A stretch of DNA of 37,532 bases, taken from an uncultured beta proteobacterium. GTDB taxonomy: Bacteria; Pseudomonadota; Gammaproteobacteria; Burkholderiales; SG8-41. This document shows, one piece after another, positions 17,891 through 26,072 of the stretch. Where the stretch lies: assembly GCA_903905655.1 (NCBI GenBank), contig CAIVHG010000091.1, positions 1 to 37,532 on the forward strand, written 5' to 3'. Made by a program: the position numbers and the translations under genes. The notes under the pieces are model-generated. The model had not been told where the DNA came from. It saw only the letters and a list, made by a program, of their open reading frames with translations, and searched no databases. The stretch's first letter is position 1. Each line of letters starts with the position of its first letter.

Positions 17891-17941
17891 CCGGACTCAA
17901 CCGGACTAGCCATGAGGCCCACAAAGCAGATATGCTTATCT
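17891..17941. promoter_or_regulatory. Candidate LysR binding region in the divergent ACAD/LysR gap
   Basis: The 111-base gap between the two divergent starts contains a direct repeat CCGGACT-CAA-CCGGACT (17891-17907). It also contains an inverted repeat AGATA-TGCT-TATCT (17928-17941) just before the LysR start. LysR proteins commonly bind between their own gene and a divergent target, so these are reasonable operator candidates. No consensus has been demonstrated. Confidence 0.35.
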
Positions 17942-17945
17942 AGGC

Positions 17946-18863
17946 ATGTCAAACGAACGCACCAGGAAGTGGGATCTGACGAAGCTCGAGCTCTTCGCGG
18001 CGGTGGCTGAGCTCGGCAGTCTGACCAAGGTGGCTGCCGCGCGCAGCGCGCGGCAGCCGGTGATCAGCCGTCAGATCGCGGCGCTGGAACGCGAATGCGG
18101 CGGGCATTTGTTCGCGCGCACCGGCCGCGGGATGGCGCTTACGGAATTGGGCGAGCGGCTGCTCCCGCGCATCCAGGCAACATTGGCGGAGGCGCGGCTG
18201 CTGTCTGAGGAAGTGGGCGCCGCCGGCGGGCGCGCCGTCGGCCATGTGCGCATCGGGGCGCTGCCCTCGCTCTACAAGCTGATTATCTGCCCGCTTTTCT
18301 ACGCGATGCTGGAACGCTTTCCCAAGGTGCAGCTGCACGTTTCCGAGGGCTCGGGCGGCCAGATCGACCAGTGGCTCGCGAACGGCACCATCGACATCGG
18401 TCTCACGTACCGTTTCGGCGCGAATCTGCCGAGTGATGCGCTGCAGTTGATCGCCGACGATTCCTACCTGATCGGGCCGGTCGGAGACCGGCTCACTGCA
18501 TCGGCCACAGTGGATTTCGTGCAGCTCGCCGGCAAGCCGCTGGTGCTCTCCGGCGCTCCGGGGATGGTGCGCACCATGCTCGATCAGCTCGCCAAGCGCA
18601 AGAAGATCGCGCTCAATATCGTGCTGGCGGCCGATTCGCTGCAGATACAGAAGGAAGTCGTGCTCAACGGGCACGGCTACACCATCCTGCCGCGCCACGC
18701 GGTGTCTACGGAAATCGAGTCTGGCACGCTACAGGCGGCGCGTATCGTCAACCCCGTCATCAAGCGTAGGGTTGCCCTGGTCACGACCTCGGTGCGGCCG
18801 CTGTCGCTGGCCGCGCGGGAGGTGGCGAAGTTGATCCGGCAGCTGGGGCAGGTTAAGAGCTAG
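17946..18863 (+). CDS. LysR-family transcriptional regulator
   Basis: A 305-residue regulator. The N-terminal winged helix-turn-helix covers residues 10-70 (LELFAAVAELGSLTKVAAARS, QPVISRQIAALERECGGHLFAR). It is followed by the linker helix and a two-lobed periplasmic-binding-like effector domain from about residue 95 (VRIGALPSLYKLIICPLFYAML). It is transcribed divergently from the double ACAD-hyuAB set and in the same direction as the CoA-transferase series, so it is the natural candidate regulator of both. The effector is probably a CoA thioester or free acid of the pathway. No Shine-Dalgarno is visible before the ATG. Confidence 0.94.
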   Translation: MSNERTRKWDLTKLELFAAVAELGSLTKVAAARSARQPVISRQIAALERECGGHLFARTGRGMALTELGERLLPRIQATLAEARLLSEEVGAAGGRAVGHVRIGALPSLYKLIICPLFYAMLERFPKVQLHVSEGSGGQIDQWLANGTIDIGLTYRFGANLPSDALQLIADDSYLIGPVGDRLTASATVDFVQLAGKPLVLSGAPGMVRTMLDQLAKRKKIALNIVLAADSLQIQKEVVLNGHGYTILPRHAVSTEIESGTLQAARIVNPVIKRRVALVTTSVRPLSLAAREVAKLIRQLGQVKS

Positions 18864-19028
18864 GATTCCCCGTCTCGATATTGCACGCCAGACATAGCTG
18901 CTTTGTCAGCTCGCGGACTGTCGCACGCTCTGCGAGGACGCTAGACTTGCACACGCCCGAAAGGATGTACTCGGAAAGCCGCTTCCGTTTCGGCAGTCTG
19001 AAATTTTCGATTTACTCAGGGAGCACGC

Positions 19029-20249
19029 TTGGCCGGACCGCTTTCTCATATCAAGGTGCTGGATCTCAGCCGCGTGCTCGCCGGCCCCTGGTCGTGCCAG
19101 ATACTTGCCGATCTGGGTGCCGAAGTGATCAAGGTCGAGCGCCCGGGCGCGGGTGACGATGCGCGCGCCTGGGGGCCGCCGTTCCTCAAGGACACCAACG
19201 GCGCCTATACCAAGGAGTCGGGCTATTTCCTCGCCGCCAACCGCGGCAAGCGCTCGATCACGCTCAATCTCGAGCTGCCCGAAGGGCAGGAGATCGTGCG
19301 CCAGCTGGCAGCGCGCTCTGATATCGTGGTTGAGAACTTCAAGGTCGGCACCATCGAGCGTTTCGGCCTCGGCTATGAGGCCTTAAGCGCCATCAATCCG
19401 CGGCTGATCTACTGCTCGATCACCGGGTTCGGCCAGAACGGACCCAAGAAATCACAGCCGGCTTATGATTTTCTGATTCAGGCGATGGGCGGCATGATGA
19501 GTATCACCGGGGAGCGCGACGATCATCCGGGCGGCGGGCCGCAGAAGGTCGGCATTCCCATCATTGATCTCATCACCGGTGTCTATGCTTCCGTTGCGGT
19601 GCTGGCGGCGCTCGCGGGGCGCGAAGTGTCGGGCAAGGGCGAGCGCATCGACATCGGCATGCTCGATGTGCAGGTGGGGCTGCTCGCCAACCAGGCGATG
19701 AACTACCTGGTCGCGGGCCGCACGCCCAAGCGCACCGGAAACGCGCATCCCAACATCCAGCCGCAGCAGGTGTTCGTGTGCAAGGACGGCGATATCGTGG
19801 TGGTGGTTGGCAACGACGGCCAGTTTCAGAAGTTGTGCGCACTGCTCGGCCGGCCGGATCTCGCAGCAGACGAGCGCTTCGCAACCAATGCCGAGCGCGT
19901 CAGGCACCAGGAGATACTGTTGCCGCAGATCGAGGCGGCATTTGCACGCGAGACGCGCAGCCATTGGGTCGAGCACCTGACGGAGGTGGGGGTGCCGTGC
20001 GGCCCGATCAACTCCATACCCGAAGTGTTCGCCGATCCACAGGTCCAGGCGCGCGAGATGCTGCGCTATCTGCCGCACCCCACGGCCGGCGTGGTGCCGC
20101 AGGTGATGAGCCCGTTCAAGTTTACCAATGCACGCCTCGAGATTGAGACGCCGCCGCCGCTCTTGGGTCAGCACACCGACGAGGTGCTGCACGAGCTCGG
20201 CATCGACGATGCGCGGATCTCAGAGTTGCGGGGGCGCGCAATTGTTTAA
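19029..20249 (+). CDS. Class III CoA-transferase (CaiB/BaiF family) 1
   Basis: A 406-residue CaiB/BaiF/formyl-CoA transferase family enzyme that moves CoA from a thioester donor to a carboxylic acid through aspartyl intermediates. It shows the family opening LSHIKVLDLSRVLAGPWSCQILADLGAEVIKVE, ANRGKRSITLNL, and the active aspartate D180 in GIPIIDLITG. The C-terminal part has GVPCGPINSIPEVFADPQVQAR. The TTG start at 19029 is supported by an AGGGAG seven bases upstream and by the standard N-terminus. It is the first enzyme after LysR on the plus strand (165-base gap) and precedes a paralogue. Donor and acceptor are unknown. Confidence 0.92.
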   Translation: MAGPLSHIKVLDLSRVLAGPWSCQILADLGAEVIKVERPGAGDDARAWGPPFLKDTNGAYTKESGYFLAANRGKRSITLNLELPEGQEIVRQLAARSDIVVENFKVGTIERFGLGYEALSAINPRLIYCSITGFGQNGPKKSQPAYDFLIQAMGGMMSITGERDDHPGGGPQKVGIPIIDLITGVYASVAVLAALAGREVSGKGERIDIGMLDVQVGLLANQAMNYLVAGRTPKRTGNAHPNIQPQQVFVCKDGDIVVVVGNDGQFQKLCALLGRPDLAADERFATNAERVRHQEILLPQIEAAFARETRSHWVEHLTEVGVPCGPINSIPEVFADPQVQAREMLRYLPHPTAGVVPQVMSPFKFTNARLEIETPPPLLGQHTDEVLHELGIDDARISELRGRAIV

Positions 20250-20338
20250 TGGTGCGCGTGGGCGCACGCCCCGCGCCGGATGCAAGCTAGCGCATCCGCT
20301 GACTCACATACGCATTACTTTGTTCAAGGAGACACCGC

Positions 20339-21571
20339 ATGCAGCCATCTGAAGATGGGATGAAGGCCGCTTTGGCAGGCGTCAAGATACTTGACCTCGC
20401 GCAGTTCGAAGCCGGCACCTCGTGCACGGAAACGCTGGCCTGGCTGGGCGCCGACGTCATCAAGGTGGAAGAGCCTACGCTCGGCGACCAGGGGCGCGGC
20501 GCTTCGACCGATCAGAAGGGCGTCGACTCCCACTACTTCATGCTGCTCAATGCCAACAAGCGCAGCGTCACCTGCAATCTCAAGCACGAGCAGGGCCGCG
20601 CGATGTTTCGCGGCCTGCTGGAGAAGGCGGACGTCGTCATCGAGAACTATGCGCTGGGGGTGATTGAGCGGCTGGGTTTCGGCTGGGAGGAGATCCACAA
20701 GATCAATCCGCGCATCATCTTCGCGCAGATCAAGGGCTTTGCGCCGGACGGTCCGTACGCCAAGTATCTGAGCTTCGACAACATCGCGCAGGCGGTGGGT
20801 GGGGGCCTGAGCATCACCGGCGAGCCGGACGGACGGCCCATGCGGCCGGGCATGACGATCGGCGACACCGGCACCGGGCTGCATTGCGCGCTCGGCATCC
20901 TGGCCGCGCTCTATCAGCGCAAGGTGACCGGCCGCGGCCAGCGCATCGAAGTGGCGATGCAGGACGCGGTCATCAATTTCTCGCGCATCGCCTATGCCGC
21001 CCAGGCGCTCACTGGCAAGGCTGCTCCGCGTGTCGGCAATCAGAGTATCCTCGGGACGAGCTCGCCGAGCGAGTGCTATCGCTGCAAGGGCGACGGTCCG
21101 AACGATTACTGCTATGTATACACGACGCGCGCCGGCAACCATCACTGGGAGCGATTGCTGAAAGTCATCGGCCGCGAGGATCTGCTGGCCGATGCGCGCT
21201 TTGCCACGCCCGAAATGCGCTGGCAACATCGGCAGGATGTTGATCAATTGATCAGCGCCTGGACTGCACAGCGCGACAAAGTCGAGGTCATGACCTTGTT
21301 GGGCGAGGCGGGGGTGCCGGCGGGCGCGGTGCTCGACACCAACGAGCTGCTGAACGACCCGCACCTCAGGAAGCGCGGCATGTTTGTGACCGTGAAGCAT
21401 CCGGTGCGCGGGGACTTTACGATGCCCGGCTTCCCGGTGAAGATGTCGGGGTCGAGCGTGCCGGTGACCGCATCTCCGCTGCTCGGCGAGCACAACACAG
21501 AGATCTACGGCGCATGGCTGGGCGCGACGCCGGAGCGGCTGGCGGAGCTGCGCAAGGATAAGGCAATCTGA
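20339..21571 (+). CDS. Class III CoA-transferase (CaiB/BaiF family) 2
   Basis: A 410-residue paralogue of the preceding enzyme. It has ILDLAQFEAGTSCTETLAWLGADVIKVEEP, NANKRSVTCNLKHEQGR, and the active aspartate D176 in IGDTGTGLH, a context very close to formyl-CoA:oxalate CoA-transferase. The C-terminal part has GVPAGAVLDTNELLNDPHLRKRGM. A clear AAGGAG precedes the ATG at 20339. It sits directly before a ThDP enzyme of the oxalyl-CoA decarboxylase superfamily, the arrangement frc-oxc, although the substrate need not be oxalate. Its stop codon lies within an imperfect tandem repeat. Confidence 0.93.
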   Translation: MQPSEDGMKAALAGVKILDLAQFEAGTSCTETLAWLGADVIKVEEPTLGDQGRGASTDQKGVDSHYFMLLNANKRSVTCNLKHEQGRAMFRGLLEKADVVIENYALGVIERLGFGWEEIHKINPRIIFAQIKGFAPDGPYAKYLSFDNIAQAVGGGLSITGEPDGRPMRPGMTIGDTGTGLHCALGILAALYQRKVTGRGQRIEVAMQDAVINFSRIAYAAQALTGKAAPRVGNQSILGTSSPSECYRCKGDGPNDYCYVYTTRAGNHHWERLLKVIGREDLLADARFATPEMRWQHRQDVDQLISAWTAQRDKVEVMTLLGEAGVPAGAVLDTNELLNDPHLRKRGMFVTVKHPVRGDFTMPGFPVKMSGSSVPVTASPLLGEHNTEIYGAWLGATPERLAELRKDKAI

Positions 21572-21625
21572 AAACCTACGATCTTGAAAGCGGCAATCTG
21601 ATAAGCAGCGATCTAAAGCGGCAGC
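21562..21625 (+). repeat. Imperfect tandem repeat at the 3' end of CoA-transferase 2
   Basis: A 30-base unit beginning GGCAATCTGA at 21562 is followed by a 28-base copy beginning the same way at 21592 and by a partial third copy (GGCAGC) at 21620. Both full units contain CGATCT and end in AAAGC. The first unit contains the stop codon of the CoA-transferase gene, so the copies look like slippage duplicates of its coding end. Confidence 0.6.
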
Positions 21626-21679
21626 GCGGGGACTGACTCTGCCTTTTGCACTTGCAACGAACATTGAATGGAGATGTAG

Positions 21680-23320
21680 ATGGCACAGGTGAACGGTTCG
21701 CAGATACTGGCTCGGGCCCTGAGGACCCACGGCGTGGACACCATGTTCTACATCATGGGCGGTCCCATGCTGGCCGCCGAGACCGCCTGCATAAACGAGG
21801 GCATACGCGCGATCGACGTGCGGCACGAGCAGGCCGCGGTGATGATGGCGCACGCGTGGGGCCGGCTGCTCAACCGCGTGGGCGTGTGCATGGCGGCGTC
21901 CGGTCCCGGGACCACCAATCTCGTGACCGGCGTGGTCAATGCCTGGGCCGACTGCGCGCCGTTGCTTGCGATCGGCGGTTCCGCGCCGGCGTCCACTGCC
22001 GGGCGCGGCCAGTTCCAGGAGATGGACCAGGTCGGCTTGTTCAAGCCGATCACCAAATGGGCGGAGCGTGTGCTGGATCCGCGGCGCGTACCGGAGATGG
22101 TTGCGACCGCGATGCGCCAGGCGGTGAGCGGGCGGCCCGGCCCGGTGTATCTGGACATGCCGGGCGATGTGCTCTATCAGGCGGTCGACGAGGCGCAGGT
22201 GGTCTATCCCGATGCTCTGCGCTCGCAGGCGCGTGTGCGGCCCGCCGGAAGTCCGGCGGCGGTGGCAGAGGCGATCGCGCTGTTAGAGCGCGCCGAGAAG
22301 CCGATTGTGATGAGCGGCAGCGGCATTATCTGGTCGCAGGCGTGGGACGAGCTGCGGCGTTTCGTGGAACTCGCGGGCATCCCCTTCTACACCACGCCGC
22401 AGGGCCGCGGCGTCATACCGGACGACCACGAGCTGAGCTTCTTGGCGGCGCGCTCCGCGGCATTCAGCGAGGCCGACCTGCTGCTGGTGGTGGGCACGCG
22501 CTCCAATTACATCAACGGTCATCTGACGGCGCCGCGCTTTCGCGCCGACGCCAAGGTGATCCAGGTAAATATCGAGCCCACCGACATCGGCGTGACGCGC
22601 GCCTGCGACTGCGCCATCGTCGGCGACGCGAAGACGGTGCTCGAGCAAATGTGCGCGGAAGCCAAGGGCCGCCTGAACCGCAAGCGTTACGCGGGCTGGG
22701 TGGAGTATTTGGGCGGGCTCAACAAACCGAAGATGGCCAAGGCCGAGGTGCAGATGAGCACCGTCCAGGTGCCGATCCATCCGCTGCGCCTGTGCAAAGA
22801 AATTCGCGACTTCCTCGATCGTGACGCGATCCTGGTGGTCGACGGCCAGGACATCCTGAACTACGGGCGCCAGTCTATTCCGACCTTTATGCCTGCACAT
22901 CGACTCAACTCCGGACCCTTCGGTACCATGGGCGTGGGCCTGCCCTTCGGCATCGGCGCCAAGGTCGCGTGTCCGGACAAACAGGTGCTGGTGCTGCACG
23001 GTGACGGCTCATTTGGGCTGAACGCGATGGAACTCGACACTGCGCTGCGCTTCAACATACCGGTGGTCACGGTGATCAGCTTGAACGGTGGCTGGACCGG
23101 CGATGCCAAGCGCGAGAAGCCGGGGCGTGAACTCGGCTACACGCGCTTCGACAAGATGGCCGCGGGCCTGGGTTGCCATGCCGAGTTCGTGGAAGATCCG
23201 GCGCAGATTCGTCCGGCGCTGGAGCGCGCATTCAAATCGGGTCTGCCCGCGGTGGTGAACGTGAAGACGGATTACCGGGCGCAAGCCACCACCGGCTCGT
23301 TTGCGATGTATACGACCTAA
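21680..23320 (+). CDS. ThDP-dependent enzyme, oxalyl-CoA decarboxylase/2-hydroxyacyl-CoA lyase/acetolactate synthase superfamily
   Basis: A 546-residue thiamine-diphosphate enzyme. The catalytic glutamate that activates the cofactor is E50 in VRHEQAAVMMA. It is followed by ASGPGTTNLVTGVVNAWADCAPLLAIGG, and the diphosphate/Mg motif runs from GDGS at 441-444 to N469 in SLNGGW. Next to two class III CoA-transferases, a carbon-carbon lyase or decarboxylase acting on an acyl-CoA is the most likely role. At the site equivalent to the oxalyl-CoA decarboxylase YEE triplet this protein reads FQE, as in hydroxyacyl-CoA lyases and acetolactate synthases, so true oxalyl-CoA decarboxylase is less likely. 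A GGAG precedes the start. Confidence 0.88.
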   Translation: MAQVNGSQILARALRTHGVDTMFYIMGGPMLAAETACINEGIRAIDVRHEQAAVMMAHAWGRLLNRVGVCMAASGPGTTNLVTGVVNAWADCAPLLAIGGSAPASTAGRGQFQEMDQVGLFKPITKWAERVLDPRRVPEMVATAMRQAVSGRPGPVYLDMPGDVLYQAVDEAQVVYPDALRSQARVRPAGSPAAVAEAIALLERAEKPIVMSGSGIIWSQAWDELRRFVELAGIPFYTTPQGRGVIPDDHELSFLAARSAAFSEADLLLVVGTRSNYINGHLTAPRFRADAKVIQVNIEPTDIGVTRACDCAIVGDAKTVLEQMCAEAKGRLNRKRYAGWVEYLGGLNKPKMAKAEVQMSTVQVPIHPLRLCKEIRDFLDRDAILVVDGQDILNYGRQSIPTFMPAHRLNSGPFGTMGVGLPFGIGAKVACPDKQVLVLHGDGSFGLNAMELDTALRFNIPVVTVISLNGGWTGDAKREKPGRELGYTRFDKMAAGLGCHAEFVEDPAQIRPALERAFKSGLPAVVNVKTDYRAQATTGSFAMYTT

Positions 23321-23413
23321 TCAGCTTGGCACGGCAGCGCGCAGCGCAACACCATAAAATTAATTGCGAGCCGGGAATCCCTGCCCGGCACAGCGACTCA
23401 GAGGAGATCCAAA

Positions 23414-24337
23414 GTGGAGCAGAAAGTCGAGTTTTACAGCAAAGGCGTCAAGGTACGTGGAGTGCTGCGCATGCCCGAAGGCAAAGGTCCGCATCCTCTG
23501 CTCGCGATGGCGGGCGGATGGTGTTACGTGAAAGAGATCGTGATGCCCACCTACGCTGAGGAACTCGCGGCGGTCGGCTGCGCCACGCTGCGCTTCGATT
23601 ACCGGTGCCTGGGCGACAGCGACGGCGAGCCGCGCCAGCACCTAGACCCGTGGGCGCAGATCGAGGATTACCGCAACTGCCTGAGTTACGCCGCGGGCCT
23701 GCCCGGCATCGACAAGGACCGTTTGGGCGCGTGGGGCATTTCGTATTCCGGCGGGCATGCGTTGATCCTGGCCGCCATCGATCCGCGCGTGAAGTGCGCG
23801 GTCGCCAACATCCCGGTGATCGACGGCTTCGAATCGATGCGGCTGGTGCACGGCTATGGCAAAGGGCGGCTGGCTTCGTTCTTCAAGCTGCTCGCGGAGG
23901 ACCGCGAGAAGCGCGCGCGCGGCGAAGCAGGGGGCATGATCCCGCACAACTCTTCGGACCCGGACAAGGAAATCTGCACCTGGCCGTTCACCACCTCGTA
24001 CGCGTACTTCTCGAACGCGACCAAGACTTTCGCGCCGAACTATCAGGGCAGGAGCACCATCGAGTCGACCGAGATGCTGTGCCAGTACACGGTCGATCCC
24101 TATCTGAAGCGCATCTACCACACGCCGGTGCAGATGCTGATCGTCGAAGGCGACGAGCACACGCCGTGGGATCTGCAGGTCGACGCCTTCAACCGCATTG
24201 CTTCGGTCCGCAAAGAGCTTGCGGTGATGAGCAAGGGCGCGACGCATATCGGCATGTACGCAAAGCTCGATTTCCAGGTGCGCGCGGCGAAGCGCAACGC
24301 GGAGTTCGTGCGCAAGCATCTGGTAGAGGCGGACTAG
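23414..24337 (+). CDS. Alpha/beta hydrolase (dienelactone hydrolase/S15-esterase-like)
   Basis: A 307-residue alpha/beta-hydrolase. The N-terminal strand pair EFYSKGVKVRGVLRMPEGKGPHPLLAMAGG is followed by DYRCLGDSDGEPR and the nucleophile elbow WGISYSGGHALI. The nucleophile is S110 or S112, since both serines fit the elbow pattern. The acid is probably in VEGDEHTPWD and the histidine in GATHIGMY. The GTG start at 23414 has a strong GAGGAGAT site upstream. It probably hydrolyses a lactone, ester or thioester intermediate or a diketone, since it sits between the ThDP enzyme and the DUF35-thiolase pair. The 93-base leader contains a GCCGGG/CCCGGC hairpin (23370-23389). Confidence 0.86.
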   Translation: MEQKVEFYSKGVKVRGVLRMPEGKGPHPLLAMAGGWCYVKEIVMPTYAEELAAVGCATLRFDYRCLGDSDGEPRQHLDPWAQIEDYRNCLSYAAGLPGIDKDRLGAWGISYSGGHALILAAIDPRVKCAVANIPVIDGFESMRLVHGYGKGRLASFFKLLAEDREKRARGEAGGMIPHNSSDPDKEICTWPFTTSYAYFSNATKTFAPNYQGRSTIESTEMLCQYTVDPYLKRIYHTPVQMLIVEGDEHTPWDLQVDAFNRIASVRKELAVMSKGATHIGMYAKLDFQVRAAKRNAEFVRKHLVEAD

Positions 24338-24339
24338 CG

Positions 24340-24798
24340 ATGGCCGCAGGCGCTATCGCGGCCGGCAAGCGCGTGCCCATACGCGAGGGGCTGCTCGCGG
24401 GCTCACTGCTCGAACTCGATCAGGTGCGGATCGCGGGCTCCAAGTGCACGAGCTGCGGTGAGACTTCTCTGGGCACCATGAGCGTATGCGCGAATTGCGG
24501 ACGCGATACGGTGCGCGCGGTTGCATTGAGCGATCGCGGTGTGCTATGGAGCTACACGGTGGTGCGCCACAAGCCGCCGGGCGATTACCGCGGGCCGGAT
24601 CCCTTTGTGCCCTTCGGGCTCGGGCTGGTGGAACTGCCGGACGGTTTGCGCGTGATGTCGCCGATCGAGTGCAATATCGACGAGTTGAAAATCGGGCTTG
24701 CGCTGCAGTTCAGGCCTTATGTGCGCATGGACGCGGACGGCCGCGAAGTGGTGGCGTTTACATTCGTGCCGGCCGCGAAAGGAGCGGGCCATGTCTGA
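24340..24798 (+). CDS. DUF35 Zn-ribbon/OB-fold protein (thiolase/aldolase partner)
   Basis: A 152-residue DUF35 protein. The rubredoxin-like zinc ribbon uses C36, C39, C50 and C53 (KCTSCGE and VCANCGRD). The OB-fold half follows (GVLWSYTVVRHKPP, PFVPFGLGLVELPDGLRVM). DUF35 proteins bind thiolase-fold enzymes and donate part of the acyl-CoA site, as ChsH2 does for the Ltp2 steroid aldolase and as archaeal HMG-CoA pathway complexes do for acetoacetyl-CoA thiolase. The gene starts two bases after the hydrolase stop and overlaps the thiolase start by eight bases, which strongly supports a complex with that protein. Confidence 0.93.
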   Translation: MAAGAIAAGKRVPIREGLLAGSLLELDQVRIAGSKCTSCGETSLGTMSVCANCGRDTVRAVALSDRGVLWSYTVVRHKPPGDYRGPDPFVPFGLGLVELPDGLRVMSPIECNIDELKIGLALQFRPYVRMDADGREVVAFTFVPAAKGAGHV

Positions 24799-25939
24799 TG
24801 TCGTGATACTCGGAACCGGCATGCATCCCTTCGGCCGCTTTGAAAAAAGCTACGAGGAAATCGGCGCGGTCGCGGCCGCGGCGGCGCTGCGCGATGCGGG
24901 CGTCGAGTGGAAGCAGATCCAGGCTGCTTATCTGTCGCGCATGTATCTGCCGGCGACTTCCGGTGCGCGCATCCTGCGCCGGCTGGGCGCCACCGACATT
25001 TCCATCATCGACATCGAGGCCGCCTGCGCGAGCGGCGGCGCCGCGCTGCGCCAAGCGGTGCTGGCGGTGCGCTCGGGCGAGGTCGATCTGGTGATGGTGC
25101 TGGGCTGCGAGAAGATGCCGCGCGGGTTCATGGACCCGTCGATGATCTACAGCCAGTGGCAGATCGAGCTTGGCATGTCGATGAATCCCGCCTACTGGTC
25201 GATGCGCGCGCAGCGTCACATGCACGACTACGGGACGACCGAGTTGCAGATCGCCAAGGTCGCGTATAAGAATCATAAGATGAGCGTGCACAATCCGTAC
25301 TCGATGTATCGCAAGGAATTCAGCCTGGACGAGATCATGAATTCCCCGTTCGTGTGCGACCCCATCCGCCGCCTCGAGATTTGCGCCCCGGACGACGGGG
25401 CCGCCGCGGTCATCGTGGCTTCCGAGAAGCGCGCGCGCGAACTCGGCGCCAGCGCCAAGGCGATCAACATCGCCTCCTGCTCTCATACCATCGCGCGCTA
25501 TTCGGCGGACTTCCGTTGTCCCGCCGACAGCATGAGCGCGACCGCGAACAATCCCGGACCCACCGAGGTGACGGCGCAGCAGGCGTACGAGCGCGCCGGC
25601 CTGGGCCCGCAGGACATCGATCTCTACGAAGTGCAGGACACCGATGCCTTCTGCGAAATCGAGATCTACGAAGGCCTGGGGCTGTGCGCACTCGGTGAAG
25701 GCGGCCGGCTGATCGACGAAGGCAAAACCGATCTCGGCGGAGCGAGTCCGGTCAACATGAGCGGCGGCCTCATCAGCAAGGGCGAGCCAGTCGGCGCCTC
25801 TCATCTGGCGCAGGTCGTGGAGATCGTCACTCAGCTGCGCGGAGAAGCCGGCCCGCGGCAGGTGGCCGGTGCCAAGGTGGGCCTCGGGCACGTGCTGGGC
25901 GCTGGGGGCAATTGCGCGGTTACCATCCTCACGCGCTAG
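24791..25939 (+). CDS. Thiolase-like/SCP2-type lipid-transfer acetyltransferase or aldolase
   Basis: A 382-residue thiolase-fold protein. The nucleophilic cysteine position is C79 in EAACASGGAALRQA. Classical thiolases carry histidine in a GHP motif; here the segment reads GGLISKGEPVGASHLAQ, with E332 in that place and H338 six residues on. The C-terminal GAGGNCAV lacks the classical CxG motif. These features belong to the non-classical SCP2-thiolase group that pairs with DUF35 proteins, some of which are retro-aldolases. Activity is therefore either thiolytic cleavage of a beta-ketoacyl-CoA or aldol cleavage. The ATG at 24791 overlaps the DUF35 gene. Confidence 0.9.
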   Translation: MSDVVILGTGMHPFGRFEKSYEEIGAVAAAAALRDAGVEWKQIQAAYLSRMYLPATSGARILRRLGATDISIIDIEAACASGGAALRQAVLAVRSGEVDLVMVLGCEKMPRGFMDPSMIYSQWQIELGMSMNPAYWSMRAQRHMHDYGTTELQIAKVAYKNHKMSVHNPYSMYRKEFSLDEIMNSPFVCDPIRRLEICAPDDGAAAVIVASEKRARELGASAKAINIASCSHTIARYSADFRCPADSMSATANNPGPTEVTAQQAYERAGLGPQDIDLYEVQDTDAFCEIEIYEGLGLCALGEGGRLIDEGKTDLGGASPVNMSGGLISKGEPVGASHLAQVVEIVTQLRGEAGPRQVAGAKVGLGHVLGAGGNCAVTILTR

Positions 25940-26072
25940 TTCGGCATTTCGTCAAAGAGATTGCCACAGCAGCCGTTCGGTTCTAACATTTGCCGTTTCC
26001 GTGCCGCGCATGACAGCGCAGGCGACACGGTTTGTATTGCATACGACCGATTTTTATAAAGGAATAACGGCC

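Noticed and set aside
20324-21853. A 509-codon minus-strand open frame across CoA-transferase 2 and the ThDP gene start
   Set aside because: It is antisense to two well-supported genes and to a good ribosome-binding site, with no domain of its own.
19029-23320. Calling the transferase-ThDP genes a genuine oxalate frc-oxc operon
   Set aside because: The order fits, but the ThDP enzyme lacks the Oxc-type YEE triplet, so the specific name would overstate the evidence.
26032-26060. TTGTAT-N17-TATAAA resembling a sigma-70 promoter before the first Bug gene
   Set aside because: Transcription would start about six bases before the ATG, and the -10 box overlaps the ribosome-binding site, so the transcript would lack it. 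The AT-rich match is more likely just the translation signal.
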